From Pseudomonas sp. CROZ-RG-20F-R04-15 (GTDB lineage Bacteria > Pseudomonadota > Gammaproteobacteria > Pseudomonadales > Pseudomonadaceae), in NCBI RefSeq assembly GCF_022662375.1, contig NZ_JAKNQL010000005.1:124001-188000 (forward strand): a DNA stretch of 64,000 bases. The letters run 5' to 3'. Made by a program: the position numbers and the translations under genes. Below, one piece after another: positions 1 to 8,861 of this stretch; within the stretch, counting starts at the first letter, position 1, and each line of letters starts with the position of its first letter. Under the pieces are notes generated by a model. The model was not told the DNA's origin, did no database searches, and worked only from the letters and a program-made list of their open reading frames with translations.

Positions 1-2140
1 AGTGGACCACCAGTGCGGTGTCGTTGATTTCCCAGCGCTGGATGATATCTCGCGGCCAGCCAAATTCGATCAGGCTGGCGTGTTCGCCGTCTTCGACAAT
101 CGTCGTGCGTGCGCAGGTATCGGCAATGTAATAGCGATCCATCCCGCTACCGCCATCGACCCGGCAATCGATACCGCCGATGGCTATGGTGTCGTCACCG
201 CCGCCAGCGTTGACCCGGTCGTAACCATTCGCGGCGATACGGTTGGCTTCATCGCTGCCAGTCACGCGGCTGGTGCCTTTGCGCAACGTCGACACGTTTT
301 CGATCGATGTCAGTTGGGTGACGTGGAGGGCATCGACATCGGGATCAAGGCCGCGCAGGCTGACCTTGCCGCTTTGCAGGTTGATGTCATGGCCGATATT
401 GCGCGTGTCGCTGCGTGGACGACTGCCCTCGAACGCCAGGGTGTCGGAACCGGCACCGCCATCCAGCACGCTCAGATGCGCCGGTTTGCTTGCCCGGTCG
501 AGTTCCGCCTCGGTGACCTCTTGATAGAACGCGTCGCTTTTGGCGCCGCCCGTCAGCGCTTTGTGATCCGCTCGATAGGTGAAAATATTCGGCTGGTTTT
601 CCACCCCGACCACCCGGTCATTGCCATCGCCGAGGCGCCAGAACACTCCTTTGCCATCGCCGGCACTGCCGGAGACCTTGCCCTCGAGGTCTGCCGGCAG
701 ACCTTTGCCGGCATCGATCACGTCGTCGCCTTCCACGACCGCTGCATAACTATCGACTTTGAATGGCTGTTCACCCGCGCTTTCATCCCATTGGTAGCGC
801 CAGATTTCCACGGGTTTGAGTTCTACCCGGAACGCACCGTTGACGACGTGTTCGAGAGAGTGCTTGTACGCGCCGTCGAGCATCTGGCGGGCGGACAGCT
901 CCAGTTGTTCCTTGTGGTCGCGATAACCCTTGGACAGCTTGAAGCGATCCATCACGTCCTTGTCCATCTCCTGACGGGTGAAGGCGAACCAGCCGGAGCG
1001 CAGACGCTCGTGGAACGTCAGTTCGATGTAGTCGTCGATGTCATCGACCACGCGCGCGGCCTGGTAAATCAACGAGGTGGCGATCAGCAGCCCGGCGGCG
1101 GCCAGGCCAAGAGGACCGGCAACGCTGCCGAAACCGGCCAGAGCCGCCACGCCCAGCGCCAGACTGATGGCCGCGCCGGCGACACTCAGGCCGCCGCTGA
1201 CGTAGTGGTCCTGGGCTTCTTTGCCGCTGGTGGCTGCTGCGGCATTGAATGATGTCACCGCATCATTGATGTCGAACGGCAAGGTGATGATGCTGGCAAA
1301 CATGCCGGCGCCACGGCTGAGGTATTTGCCGAAAGACGTCCGCGGAAAGTACCGGAAGACCTTGCCACTCTGGTTGAGCATGGCCTGGCCGCCTTTGCTG
1401 AAACCCTGTTCCAGAATCAACGAGCCCAGCTCGGCGGCGATCGAGCCACCCTGGATCCAGGCTTCGCGGGTCTCGCCGTTCCTGATGGCATCGAGCATGG
1501 CCCGGTAGCCGCTGTAAAGACCGAAGGCCTGCATGCCGACACCGGCGCCGCTCATCAAATAGCTTTTGCCTCGGTTGACCCAGCCTGGTGAGTTTTCAAA
1601 TGTGTCGACTTTCTGGATGTCCAGCTTCTGCGCGGCGTGACACAAACGATTGAGGCGTTCCATCAGACTGCCCGCCTCAAGGCCGGCGGTGCCGACGAAG
1701 AGTTTTCCGGCACTGAACGAGCGCTGGCTGGAGATTTCAAAGAACAGCAGGCCGGGGCCGTCGATGTCGGCGGTATCAATGGCCTTCAATCGTGCGTGGG
1801 CCTTTTTCGCATCGAAGTTGAGACCGTCCAGAAATGCCTGATCGACCTTTTGCATGCCGGCATTCGCCGGGCTGATGGGCTGACCATGGACTGTCGCGCC
1901 GAAGGCCTGCAGTTCGACGCGAGTGGTCGTGACTTCGCCAATGCGTAACGGGCCAAAATGATTGTCGAGGGATTCAAGGGTGCGCATAAAGGGGGCATCC
2001 GGATCCGTCTGGGTGGCGATGCTTTTACGCGCGACAGGACTCGGCTGGCGTCCATGGGGATTGGCCGAGGCTTCGATCTGCTGCATTCCCAAGGCCCGGG
2101 CCTCAAGGGCTGCGATGCTGGGTACTATGAGTGTTGACAC
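1..2140 (-). CDS. Large toxin-like protein: TcdA/TcdB-type pore-forming-like segment plus RTX-like repeats (3' end beyond window)
   Basis: An open frame runs from a GTG at 2140 (AAAGGAC upstream) to the window edge, giving 713 residues with no stop. Residues about 190-345 are hydrophobic and Gly/Ala-rich (GLSVAGAAISLALGVAALAG, then GPLGLAAAGLLIATSLIYQA). In layout and local motifs this resembles the membrane-inserting region of large clostridial toxins, and Pseudomonas proteins with a TcdA/TcdB pore-forming domain are known. The following VEIWRYQWDES resembles the EIWRMEGG of TcdB. From about residue 460 there are RTX-like, calcium-binding-type glycine/aspartate motifs (LGDGNDRVVG, LDGGAGSDTL, NAGGGDDTI, VDGGSGMDRYY). 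There is no N-terminal signal peptide, so export would need a type I or other dedicated route. It is co-directional with, and 88 bp downstream of, the ART-like toxin gene. The function is inferred and no catalytic domain is visible in the part present. Confidence 0.7.
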   Translation of the reverse strand, partial: MSTLIVPSIAALEARALGMQQIEASANPHGRQPSPVARKSIATQTDPDAPFMRTLESLDNHFGPLRIGEVTTTRVELQAFGATVHGQPISPANAGMQKVDQAFLDGLNFDAKKAHARLKAIDTADIDGPGLLFFEISSQRSFSAGKLFVGTAGLEAGSLMERLNRLCHAAQKLDIQKVDTFENSPGWVNRGKSYLMSGAGVGMQAFGLYSGYRAMLDAIRNGETREAWIQGGSIAAELGSLILEQGFSKGGQAMLNQSGKVFRYFPRTSFGKYLSRGAGMFASIITLPFDINDAVTSFNAAAATSGKEAQDHYVSGGLSVAGAAISLALGVAALAGFGSVAGPLGLAAAGLLIATSLIYQAARVVDDIDDYIELTFHERLRSGWFAFTRQEMDKDVMDRFKLSKGYRDHKEQLELSARQMLDGAYKHSLEHVVNGAFRVELKPVEIWRYQWDESAGEQPFKVDSYAAVVEGDDVIDAGKGLPADLEGKVSGSAGDGKGVFWRLGDGNDRVVGVENQPNIFTYRADHKALTGGAKSDAFYQEVTEAELDRASKPAHLSVLDGGAGSDTLAFEGSRPRSDTRNIGHDINLQSGKVSLRGLDPDVDALHVTQLTSIENVSTLRKGTSRVTGSDEANRIAANGYDRVNAGGGDDTIAIGGIDCRVDGGSGMDRYYIADTCARTTIVEDGEHASLIEFGWPRDIIQRWEINDTALVVH

Positions 2141-2228
2141 GTATTAGTCCTTTAATGAATTGCGCTATGAACCGGCATCCGAGCCGGAGAGTTTCTGTAA
2201 GACAAGTTGCGCTGATAGCTGCCGGCAC

Positions 2229-4247
2229 TTACGGCCAGGTGATGTCGTAGGCGAATTCGTTACTGTTGCCCGAGAGTCTGATGATCGGTTTACCTGCCGT
2301 CTCGACGCGGTCGATCAAGCGGTCATATTCGAAGGCGTTCCTGTGCCCGGCATGGGTAGCTGCCTCGATGCGCTCGGCGCTGTCGCCGGCCTGAGCCTTG
2401 ATGTCGTCGATTTTGGCGGCTTTGGTTCGCGAGGAATTGAGCAGCCAGATGCGCTCTGCCGCCAATCCACTGCCTGTAACTGAAATCAGCCCTTCGAAGT
2501 CGTCGGAGGGAAACCATGTCGGGGGTGTATCGCGGGCCGCGGAGTTGAACAGCATGTTCTCTTCATGCGGGACCACCTCCAGGCGGCGGGTGTCGAGCAC
2601 ATACAAAAACATTTCCTTTTGATTGATGCGGGTGCTGCGGTAATGCTGATCGTGATCCCAGGCGATTGGACTGGCAGGTTCCGACCATTCGGACGATGTC
2701 GTGCTTTGCGTATCACTGCTGTCACTGTCCGAAGAAGAGGATTCATCGGCCCCGCGCCCTGGGTATTTGTGGGTCTGGCTGTTGTAGCGCAAGTACTCAG
2801 GGTCAGGGCTTCTTGCATACATCTCACCTTCGTTGAGGCTGAACGTAGCGCTTATCGGTTTGTGTGTAGTCGCCCCCGGCTCGTGGTGGTAGCGCGGTAG
2901 CAGGGTGCCATCATTGGCCAGCTCGAACGGCGTGCGCTCATCGCCGCGGAACAGGGCCGGGATGTCAGTGCGGTACAGGCAATTATTCTTGTTGCGCAGG
3001 TAGCCGAGCTTCGTCAGCAACGCTTCTCGTAGTTCCGGGGTCAGGCTGCTTTCGGGGGCATACCAGGCGTGTCGCGCATCGCGCTTGAGGTTGAGTTCGC
3101 TGACGGCGTCGCGACTCAATTGTTCGAGGCGTTGAGGATTGTCGGCGTCCTCGGTCAAGCGCTTGTGCGCCTCGGCCCATTCCGGCATTGCCAGGGTGTT
3201 CTTGAGTTCCTGGCGCAAGCGCGTCAGTTGACTGGGTAACAGGTTGTAGGCCTGCAGGAAGGTTTCGCTTTGCTGGCTACTCATGGTCGGTTGCAGCCAG
3301 CGCAGGGCGTCGTTCAGCAAGTCACTGTGCGGGTTGTCGGTCTCTCGGGCGGCGACCCAGTCTGGCGGCTTGCCGCTGGCAGCGGCTTCACTGCGGAACC
3401 TGACGATATCCTGACCATCGATGCCGTACAGCGTCCAGATTTCGCGGTCAGTCCAGTGTTTCAGTTGTGCAGGTTCTGCGCCAAACCCTGACGCCGGCGG
3501 CACAACCCGCACGGCGTTGCCGAATTTGTCCATGAAAGCAAACTGGACGTCGGTCGGCTTCGAACTCAGGAACGGCATGAACTCGTAATAGCCTTGAGCA
3601 TCCGGCGAACGCCAAGTGGGTCGATAGCGGCCTTGATCAATGTACGTGGGCGAGTTCGTCGGGCGCGGTTGCTTGGTGGCAAGAGGTTCGACGCTGGGCA
3701 TTGCGCTGCGCTTCTGCGCAGATGTTTCGGGTGTCAGTCGTTCAGCACTGACGGGCGGGATCTCGCTGATCTGCTCGCTCAGACGCCAGGTCGCGCGACC
3801 TTGGTTTTTAAAAAGCCTGGGGCCAGAGGGGTAGCGCTCGGTCAGTAGTTTGCTGCGCCAGATGCCGGAATCGTCGGTGCCGACGTGGGTCGTCTGGAGC
3901 CCGCCGTCAGATTCGACGTCGACGAATCGACGGCCGACAATCCAGCGAAAGCCGTCTTCGTCTGCCGGCTGCATGCCGTGCAGAAAATCCTGTTTCAACC
4001 AGTAGGGATTCACCGCGCCATCGTGGCGGGATGGCCCAGAGTTTTGTGTGGGCAGGGCACTGATCGTAATGGCGGGTGAGAGGACCGGGTCAGTCGCTTC
4101 CGGTACCTCTACGTTGCGCGGCGGGCCGCCGGGGTCGGCCAAACCGGGCAGTCGCCATGCCGCAGGGACCCCTGGAGATGGCGCAGGTGTCTGCGGGTCG
4201 GGTTGTCGATGGGTCGATGTTGGTTTGCGCGGTATCTTCGGACTCAT
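2229..4247 (-). CDS. Enterotoxin A-like (heat-labile/cholera toxin A chain fold) putative ADP-ribosyltransferase toxin
   Basis: 672 aa. The first 95 residues are proline-rich. Residues about 95-175 and 215-310 carry W/Y-G-R-x-hydrophobic modules (GFRWIVGRRFVDV, YPSGPRLFKNQG) like those in the non-catalytic parts of other Pseudomonas toxins. The C-terminal part, about 423-610, matches the heat-labile enterotoxin A chain in motif order. LYRTDIPALFRGDERTPFEL compares with LYRADSRPP and supplies the NAD-binding Arg as R434, with D436. ISATFSL (S466) compares with the VSTSLSL strand. DDFEGLISVTG aligns E585 with the first Glu of the ExE motif, but the second position is L587. An Asp/Ser-rich linker (501-523) interrupts the domain. 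There is no signal peptide. The ATG at 4247 has only a weak ribosome-binding site. It lies upstream of the pore-forming-like gene in the same direction. ADP-ribosylation is inferred from motifs only. Confidence 0.62.
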   Translation of the reverse strand: MSPKIPRKPTSTHRQPDPQTPAPSPGVPAAWRLPGLADPGGPPRNVEVPEATDPVLSPAITISALPTQNSGPSRHDGAVNPYWLKQDFLHGMQPADEDGFRWIVGRRFVDVESDGGLQTTHVGTDDSGIWRSKLLTERYPSGPRLFKNQGRATWRLSEQISEIPPVSAERLTPETSAQKRSAMPSVEPLATKQPRPTNSPTYIDQGRYRPTWRSPDAQGYYEFMPFLSSKPTDVQFAFMDKFGNAVRVVPPASGFGAEPAQLKHWTDREIWTLYGIDGQDIVRFRSEAAASGKPPDWVAARETDNPHSDLLNDALRWLQPTMSSQQSETFLQAYNLLPSQLTRLRQELKNTLAMPEWAEAHKRLTEDADNPQRLEQLSRDAVSELNLKRDARHAWYAPESSLTPELREALLTKLGYLRNKNNCLYRTDIPALFRGDERTPFELANDGTLLPRYHHEPGATTHKPISATFSLNEGEMYARSPDPEYLRYNSQTHKYPGRGADESSSSDSDSSDTQSTTSSEWSEPASPIAWDHDQHYRSTRINQKEMFLYVLDTRRLEVVPHEENMLFNSAARDTPPTWFPSDDFEGLISVTGSGLAAERIWLLNSSRTKAAKIDDIKAQAGDSAERIEAATHAGHRNAFEYDRLIDRVETAGKPIIRLSGNSNEFAYDITWP

Positions 4248-4564
4248 GAATGACTCGAATCAATAGATAACCAAAACACGCGCCGTTGTTAAAGTTGCGT
4301 TGGTTCAAGTGTTTTGATGATCGAAAGTTATTGAATGGGCTGAGTCAATCTAATGGTTTTTCCACGCGGTGGAGCGCTTTATATCGGTGCTGGGCGGGCA
4401 ATTATGTAACCCGATTTTATGCCGGGTTTATATGTAAGAAAGTTGATAGTTGGTTGTCCGAATACTTTCTCATGGCAAGCAAGTTTGAATAGGGCAAGGG
4501 CGCGGCTCTCGTCGGAATTTTCCGAAAAGAGCCGCGCAAGGAAATAACGCTTGTGAAGTTTCAA
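4248..4564. other. AT-richer intergenic region upstream of the toxin locus
   Basis: This 317-bp stretch is about 44-45% GC over 4321-4440, well below the flanking genes. It should contain the promoter of the toxin-like locus (minus strand). I see no convincing gene: the only plus-strand frame (4286-4492) lacks a family resemblance. The composition suggests that the toxin locus was acquired. Confidence 0.5.
4500..4537 (-). terminator. Perfect 10-bp inverted repeat, terminator-like, downstream of the DedA-PAP2 gene
   Basis: GCGCGGCTCT (4500-4509) pairs with AGAGCCGCGC (4528-4537). The 18-nt loop contains a second small hairpin (TCGGAA/TTCCGA). It lies 27 bp after the stop of the DedA-PAP2 gene on the minus strand. 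No T tract follows, so it may act as a mRNA 3'-end stabiliser rather than as an intrinsic terminator. Confidence 0.5.
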
Positions 4565-5881
4565 TCAATAAGCGTAACGCAACAGCGTATGCGGAAGATG
4601 CCGCAGTACGAAGAAAGCGAACATTGCCAGCATCGCCGGCAGGATCAGCCACCAGACTTTGAAGGGCATGGCATTGAGCGATGTCGAACGCTGGCTCAGC
4701 CACAGGCTCGCCGCACACACGCAACTGGCGAGCATGGCGCCAGCGAGGACGTCGGTTGGCCAGTGCGCGCCGAGATAAACCCGCGACAGGGCGATGGCCA
4801 GTGCGGGTATGCAGCCGATCAGCAGCCAGGTCAGGCGCATACGTGGCGGTTGCCCGCGACCGGCCAGCACAGCGAGGCTCAGAAACAGCGCGAACGACCC
4901 CGAGGCATGACCACTTGGCATGCTGTAGGTGGTCAGCGGGTCGGTCAGGACTTCCGGGCGTACGCGGGCGAAGAAGTATTTGGTTGCGGTGTTGGCCAGT
5001 GCGGTGACCAACAGCGTAGCCCCGGTAAAAACCGCGTGACGCCATTGCCGGCAGATCAGCAGCAGGACCACGAGCAATGCGCTGAACATAAGCATGTTGC
5101 GGAACTCGCCGATCAGCGTCAGCGTGACCGCAATTTCATCCAGCATTGGCTGGCGATGTTCCTGCACCAGTGTCATCACGCCCTGATCGAGTGCGGTCAG
5201 GTACGGATAGCCGACGAACAGGCCAATCAGAATCAGCAGGCTCATGCTGCTGATCCAGATTGTTGCGCGGCGGTGGCGGCGCAGGCTGCTGTTCACGCTC
5301 AGACCAACCATTGCGGCGATGCTGCCGGCGACAATGCCGGCTTGCAGCCAGAACCCTTCAGGCAAGGGCAGGCGGAAGGCCGCGCCGGTGGCCCAGCCCG
5401 GCAGCAGATAGGCCAGACTCCAGCCAGCGGCGGCCAGCAGGCTGACCGCGGCGAAACGCGGGAAGGGCATGTCGCACATGCCGGCGACCATGGGCAGCAT
5501 CGGCCGTAGCGGTCCGATGAAGCGGCCGACCAACAGGCTGGCAATGCCGTAGCGCTGGAAATACGACTCGGCGCCGGCCATCCATTCCGGATGATGGCGC
5601 AGCCCTGGCAGACGCCGAATGTTCTGATGGAAATGCCGGCCGAGCAAATACGACACAGCATCGCCGAGAATCCCGCCGAGAAAACCCAGCAGCAGGGTTT
5701 CGCTCAGTGACAGTGCGCCGCTGCCGGCCAGAACGGCGACGGCAAACAGCAGCACGGTGCCCGGCACGATCAGACCGGCAATCGCCAGACATTCCACAAA
5801 GGCAACAATGAATACCGCCGCAGCCAGCCACTGTGGGTTGGCCGCCAGCCACCCGGTCACGCTATCGAGCCATGGGCCCAT
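4565..5881 (-). CDS. DedA-family membrane protein fused to a PAP2-type phosphatase domain
   Basis: 438 aa from the ATG at 5881, which has GGAG nine bases upstream; an in-frame TTG at 5896 is less likely. The N-terminal half (about 1-200) is a DedA/SNARE-associated domain with several membrane helices and the GRFIGPLRPMLPMVAG motif. The C-terminal half (about 230-400) is a membrane PAP2 phosphatase with all three signature motifs: KYFFARVRP (KX6RP), PSGH, and SRVYLGAHWPTD (SRX5HX3D). DedA proteins are linked to undecaprenyl-phosphate and phospholipid translocation, and PAP2 enzymes dephosphorylate lipid pyrophosphates. The fusion therefore suggests recycling of a lipid carrier or a phospholipid phosphatase at the inner membrane, which is an inference. 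It stands alone, between the toxin locus and mpg. Confidence 0.88.
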   Translation of the reverse strand: MGPWLDSVTGWLAANPQWLAAAVFIVAFVECLAIAGLIVPGTVLLFAVAVLAGSGALSLSETLLLGFLGGILGDAVSYLLGRHFHQNIRRLPGLRHHPEWMAGAESYFQRYGIASLLVGRFIGPLRPMLPMVAGMCDMPFPRFAAVSLLAAAGWSLAYLLPGWATGAAFRLPLPEGFWLQAGIVAGSIAAMVGLSVNSSLRRHRRATIWISSMSLLILIGLFVGYPYLTALDQGVMTLVQEHRQPMLDEIAVTLTLIGEFRNMLMFSALLVVLLLICRQWRHAVFTGATLLVTALANTATKYFFARVRPEVLTDPLTTYSMPSGHASGSFALFLSLAVLAGRGQPPRMRLTWLLIGCIPALAIALSRVYLGAHWPTDVLAGAMLASCVCAASLWLSQRSTSLNAMPFKVWWLILPAMLAMFAFFVLRHLPHTLLRYAY

Positions 5882-5915
5882 ACAGAAAAACTCCAAACCA
5901 TTGATGATCCCTATG

Positions 5916-5940
5916 TAGGAGCAGCCTTCGGCAGCTCCTA
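5916..5940. repeat. REP-like hairpin 3' of mpg
   Basis: TAGGAGC (5916-5922) and GCTCCTA (5934-5940) form an inverted repeat around a CTTCGG-containing loop. The sequence GTAGGAGC...GCCTTCGGC is a known type of Pseudomonas REP unit, distinct from the GTGGGAGCGAGC type elsewhere in this window. It lies 13 bp beyond the mpg stop and may protect or end that transcript. Confidence 0.6.
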
Positions 5941-5953
5941 AACAGGTTTGTGT

Positions 5954-6649
5954 TTACAGCAAGAAATAATCCCGGCCTTCGACCTGACCGCGTCGTAGCG
6001 GGTTCCGCGTGCACCATTGCGCGTAGGCAGAGTCGACAAAGCGGTACATCAGGTGTTCATCGCGGCCATGGGGAATGCCCAGGCGTGTGGTTTGGATAAT
6101 GTGCGCCGGCGCCGGCCCGGTGTCCTCTACCAACAGGACTTCATGATCGAAACGTTTGGCGTCCCATACCGGCACCTTTAGCCCCAGCGCTTTGCACAGC
6201 AGGGTTTGCCCGGCGCAGAGCTTTTGCGAAGGACGCGCACGTCCCTGAGCATCGGGATTGTTCAACAGCATCTGCGCCAGACTCGCTGGCCCGCTGACTT
6301 CATCGACCCACGGATAAGCGGATTTGATCAATACCGCATTGCCCGGCCCTTGCGCGCTGAAATTCAACGAGTCACCGCCACGGGCGTAATACATATAGAT
6401 GTGGCCGCCATCCAGAAACAAAGCCTTACGCTTTTCTGTGTAACCCAACGAAGCGTGGCTGCCCTTTTCGGCGCAGTAATAGGCTTCGGTTTCGATGATT
6501 CGCGCGCTGAGCCACAAGTCGCCGACGCGATGGCGGATGACTTTGCCGAGCAGATCCTGCGCCAGCACTTGCGCATCTCGGTCGAAAAAGGCGTCCGGCA
6601 GCCCCAGCGGCAGGCGTTCGGCGCGGTGGCGAACGGTCAGGTTGGACAT
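5954..6649 (-). CDS. mpg: 3-methyladenine DNA glycosylase (AAG/Mpg family)
   Basis: 231 aa, a normal length for the AAG/MPG fold. It excises alkylated purines such as 3-methyladenine and hypoxanthine, starting base-excision repair. The key motif IIETEAY is present. By comparison with human AAG, E55 is the water-activating Glu and Y57 the intercalating Tyr. LFLDGGHIYMYYARG and QGPGNAVLIKSAYP follow as in the family. The ATG at 6649 gives the usual N-terminus. It is read divergently from proA and does not appear to share an operon with the DedA-PAP2 gene, since a REP-like hairpin separates them. Confidence 0.93.
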   Translation of the reverse strand: MSNLTVRHRAERLPLGLPDAFFDRDAQVLAQDLLGKVIRHRVGDLWLSARIIETEAYYCAEKGSHASLGYTEKRKALFLDGGHIYMYYARGGDSLNFSAQGPGNAVLIKSAYPWVDEVSGPASLAQMLLNNPDAQGRARPSQKLCAGQTLLCKALGLKVPVWDAKRFDHEVLLVEDTGPAPAHIIQTTRLGIPHGRDEHLMYRFVDSAYAQWCTRNPLRRGQVEGRDYFLL

Positions 6650-6784
6650 GGCAGGTAACGTTTATCCAGGCTCAGGAGGTCGTGATGATAACAACGCCCG
6701 GCTTAATTGGGCCTGAACGCCGGCGAATCAGCGTTCATTTCGACCATCCGCCCGTCACCGCTGTTAGTCCCGGTACGCGACAGC

Positions 6785-6790
6785 TATAAT
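6785..6790 (+). promoter_or_regulatory. -10 element (TATAAT) upstream of proA
   Basis: A perfect TATAAT lies 37 bp before the proA ATG, in the divergent mpg-proA region. No good -35 box is visible at 17 bp; CTGTTA at 6761-6766 is a weak candidate at 18 bp. This is therefore a plausible but unproven start for the long proA-lipA gene series. Confidence 0.4.
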
Positions 6791-6826
6791 CTGCCGCTTT
6801 CCTCTTTGCCAAGACCCCAGCAGACC

Positions 6827-8098
6827 ATGACTGAGTCCGTTCTTGACTACATGACCCGATTGGGTCGCGCCGCCCGCGAAGCCTCCCGGGTCATCGGCCG
6901 TGCCAGCACCGCGCAGAAAAACCACGCCTTGCAGGCTGCAGCCAATGCCCTGGACGCTGCGCGTGCCGAGCTTGCCGCAGCCAATGAACAGGATCTGGCC
7001 GCCGGTCGCGCCAATGGTCTGGAACCCGCTTTGCTGGAACGTCTGGAACTGACCCCGGCGCGCATCGACGGCATGATCGTCGGTTTGCGTCAGGTTGCTG
7101 CACTGCCGGATCCGGTCGGTGCAATCCGTGACATGAGCTTCCGTCCATCGGGGATTCAGGTCGGCAAGATGCGTGTGCCGCTGGGCGTGATCGGGATCAT
7201 CTACGAATCCCGCCCGAACGTGACCATCGATGCCGCCAGTCTGTGCCTGAAGTCCGGCAACGCGACCATCCTGCGCGGCGGTTCCGAAGCGATTCATTCC
7301 AATCGGGCGATTGCCGCGTGCATCCAGCGTGGTCTGGCCGAGGCTGAGTTGCCCGCCGCTGTGGTGCAAGTGGTCGAAACCACCGACCGCGCCGCCGTTG
7401 GCGCGATGATCACCATGCCCGAGTACGTCGACGTGATCGTGCCGCGCGGTGGCCGTGGCCTGATCGAACGCATCAGTCGCGATGCCCGCGTGCCGGTGAT
7501 CAAGCATCTGGACGGCATCTGCCACGTTTACGTCAGTGCCCACGCTGATTTGCCGAAAGCCCAGCGCATTGCCTTCAATGCCAAGACTTATCGTTATGGC
7601 ATTTGCGGCGCGATGGAGACGTTGCTGGTCGATCAAACGGTTGCCAAGGATTTCCTGCCGTCGATGGCCGCCCAGTTCCGCGAAAAAGGTGTTGAACTGC
7701 GTGGCTGCGAGCGCACTCGGGCGATTATCGACGCCGTTGCCGCTAGCGAAGACGACTGGAACACTGAGTATCTGGCACCGATCCTGTCGATTCGCGTGGT
7801 CGACGGTCTGGATCAGGCCATCGAACACATCAACCATTACGGCTCCCATCACACCGACTCGATCGTCAGCGAAAACCTCGCTGACACTCGGCGCTTTGTG
7901 GCGGAAGTCGACTCGGCGTCGGTGATGATCAACACCCCGACGTGCTTCGCCGATGGATTTGAATACGGATTGGGTGCCGAGATCGGCATTTCTACTGATA
8001 AGCTGCACGCCCGCGGCCCGGTGGGGCTCGAAGGACTGACCTGCGAGAAGTACATCGTGGTCGGTGATGGCCAGTTGCGCGGCCAGGCGACGGTCTGA
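6827..8098 (+). CDS. proA: Gamma-glutamyl phosphate reductase
   Basis: 423 aa from ATG 6827 ([13 protein letters not shown]), the usual family length. An upstream in-frame extension to 6707 has no support. ProA reduces gamma-glutamyl phosphate to glutamate semialdehyde with NADPH, the second step of proline biosynthesis in the cytosol. It is an ALDH-superfamily protein. The catalytic Cys is C260 in [15 protein letters not shown], and the substrate-binding [15 protein letters not shown] and the C-terminal [15 protein letters not shown] stretch (here [19 protein letters not shown]) are present. It ends one base before the nadD TTG start and so is probably co-transcribed and translationally coupled with nadD. 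Confidence 0.97.
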   Translation: MTESVLDYMTRLGRAAREASRVIGRASTAQKNHALQAAANALDAARAELAAANEQDLAAGRANGLEPALLERLELTPARIDGMIVGLRQVAALPDPVGAIRDMSFRPSGIQVGKMRVPLGVIGIIYESRPNVTIDAASLCLKSGNATILRGGSEAIHSNRAIAACIQRGLAEAELPAAVVQVVETTDRAAVGAMITMPEYVDVIVPRGGRGLIERISRDARVPVIKHLDGICHVYVSAHADLPKAQRIAFNAKTYRYGICGAMETLLVDQTVAKDFLPSMAAQFREKGVELRGCERTRAIIDAVAASEDDWNTEYLAPILSIRVVDGLDQAIEHINHYGSHHTDSIVSENLADTRRFVAEVDSASVMINTPTCFADGFEYGLGAEIGISTDKLHARGPVGLEGLTCEKYIVVGDGQLRGQATV

Positions 8099-8099
8099 C

Positions 8100-8789
8100 T
8101 TGACCGACCTCGACCTGACAGCGCCGCAAACCGGCAGCGAGTCGCGCCCCCGACGCATCGGCGTATTGGGCGGGACGTTCGACCCGGTGCACATCGGCCA
8201 TTTGCGCGGTGGCCTGGAAGTCGCCGAAGCGCTGGCGCTCGACGAGTTGCGCCTGATGCCGAATGCGCGGCCGCCACATCGCGGTACGCCGCAGGTGTCG
8301 GCGCAGGATCGGTTGGCAATGGTCGAGTGTGCGGTGGCGGGCATGCCGCCGCTGGTGGTGGACGCCCGCGAATTGCAGCGGGACAAGCCGTCCTGGACCA
8401 TTGATACCCTGGAGTCTATGCGCGCTGAAATGCCCGCCGAGACCCAGGTTTTTCTGCTTTTGGGCTGGGACGCATTTTGCGGCCTGCCCACTTGGCACCG
8501 CTGGGAAGAGTTGCTCCAGCATTGCCACATCCTGGTGCTACAGCGCCCGGACGCCGACAGCGAACCGCCGGATGCCTTGCGCAACCTGCTGGCAGCGCGT
8601 TCGGTGAGCGACCCGCTGGCCCTGAAAGGGCCGAGCGGACAGATTGCATTCGTCTGGCAGACACCGCTCGCGGTTTCCGCCACCCAGATCCGTCAACTGC
8701 TGGCCAGCGGTAAGTCGGTACGTTTCCTGGTGCCCGACGCGGTCCTGGCCTACATCGATGCGCACGGTCTGTATCGTGCGTCGAACTGA
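8100..8789 (+). CDS. nadD: Nicotinate-nucleotide adenylyltransferase
   Basis: 229 aa from a TTG at 8100, one base after the proA stop. An in-frame ATG at 8064 would overlap proA and add twelve residues unlike homologues. NadD adenylylates nicotinate mononucleotide to deamido-NAD, the penultimate step of NAD synthesis. The nucleotidyltransferase signature is clear: [17 protein letters not shown] contains the (H/T)xGH motif, and the C-terminal [12 protein letters not shown] corresponds to the ISxTxxR motif. Neighbouring proA and rsfS-rlmH are the standard Pseudomonas order. The start choice is less certain than the identity because the ribosome-binding site is weak. Confidence 0.95.
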   Translation: MTDLDLTAPQTGSESRPRRIGVLGGTFDPVHIGHLRGGLEVAEALALDELRLMPNARPPHRGTPQVSAQDRLAMVECAVAGMPPLVVDARELQRDKPSWTIDTLESMRAEMPAETQVFLLLGWDAFCGLPTWHRWEELLQHCHILVLQRPDADSEPPDALRNLLAARSVSDPLALKGPSGQIAFVWQTPLAVSATQIRQLLASGKSVRFLVPDAVLAYIDAHGLYRASN

Positions 8790-8861
8790 GCAAGGCGTGC
8801 TTCACTGATACGAATCCACGTATCGCCAAGCCGCCGAATATATGAGCAAAACGAGTTTTAT

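Noticed and set aside
2..1252. Long plus-strand open frame at the left edge
   Set aside because: It is the antisense shadow of the minus-strand toxin-like gene, which alone shows protein motifs (RTX-like repeats, hydrophobic segment).
4286..4492. 68-codon frame in the AT-rich region
   Set aside because: No recognisable family, no convincing ribosome-binding site, and it lies in the presumed promoter region of the toxin locus.
6764..8683. 639-codon minus-strand open frame opposite proA and nadD
   Set aside because: Antisense artefact of high GC3 coding sequence; proA and nadD on the plus strand are unambiguous.
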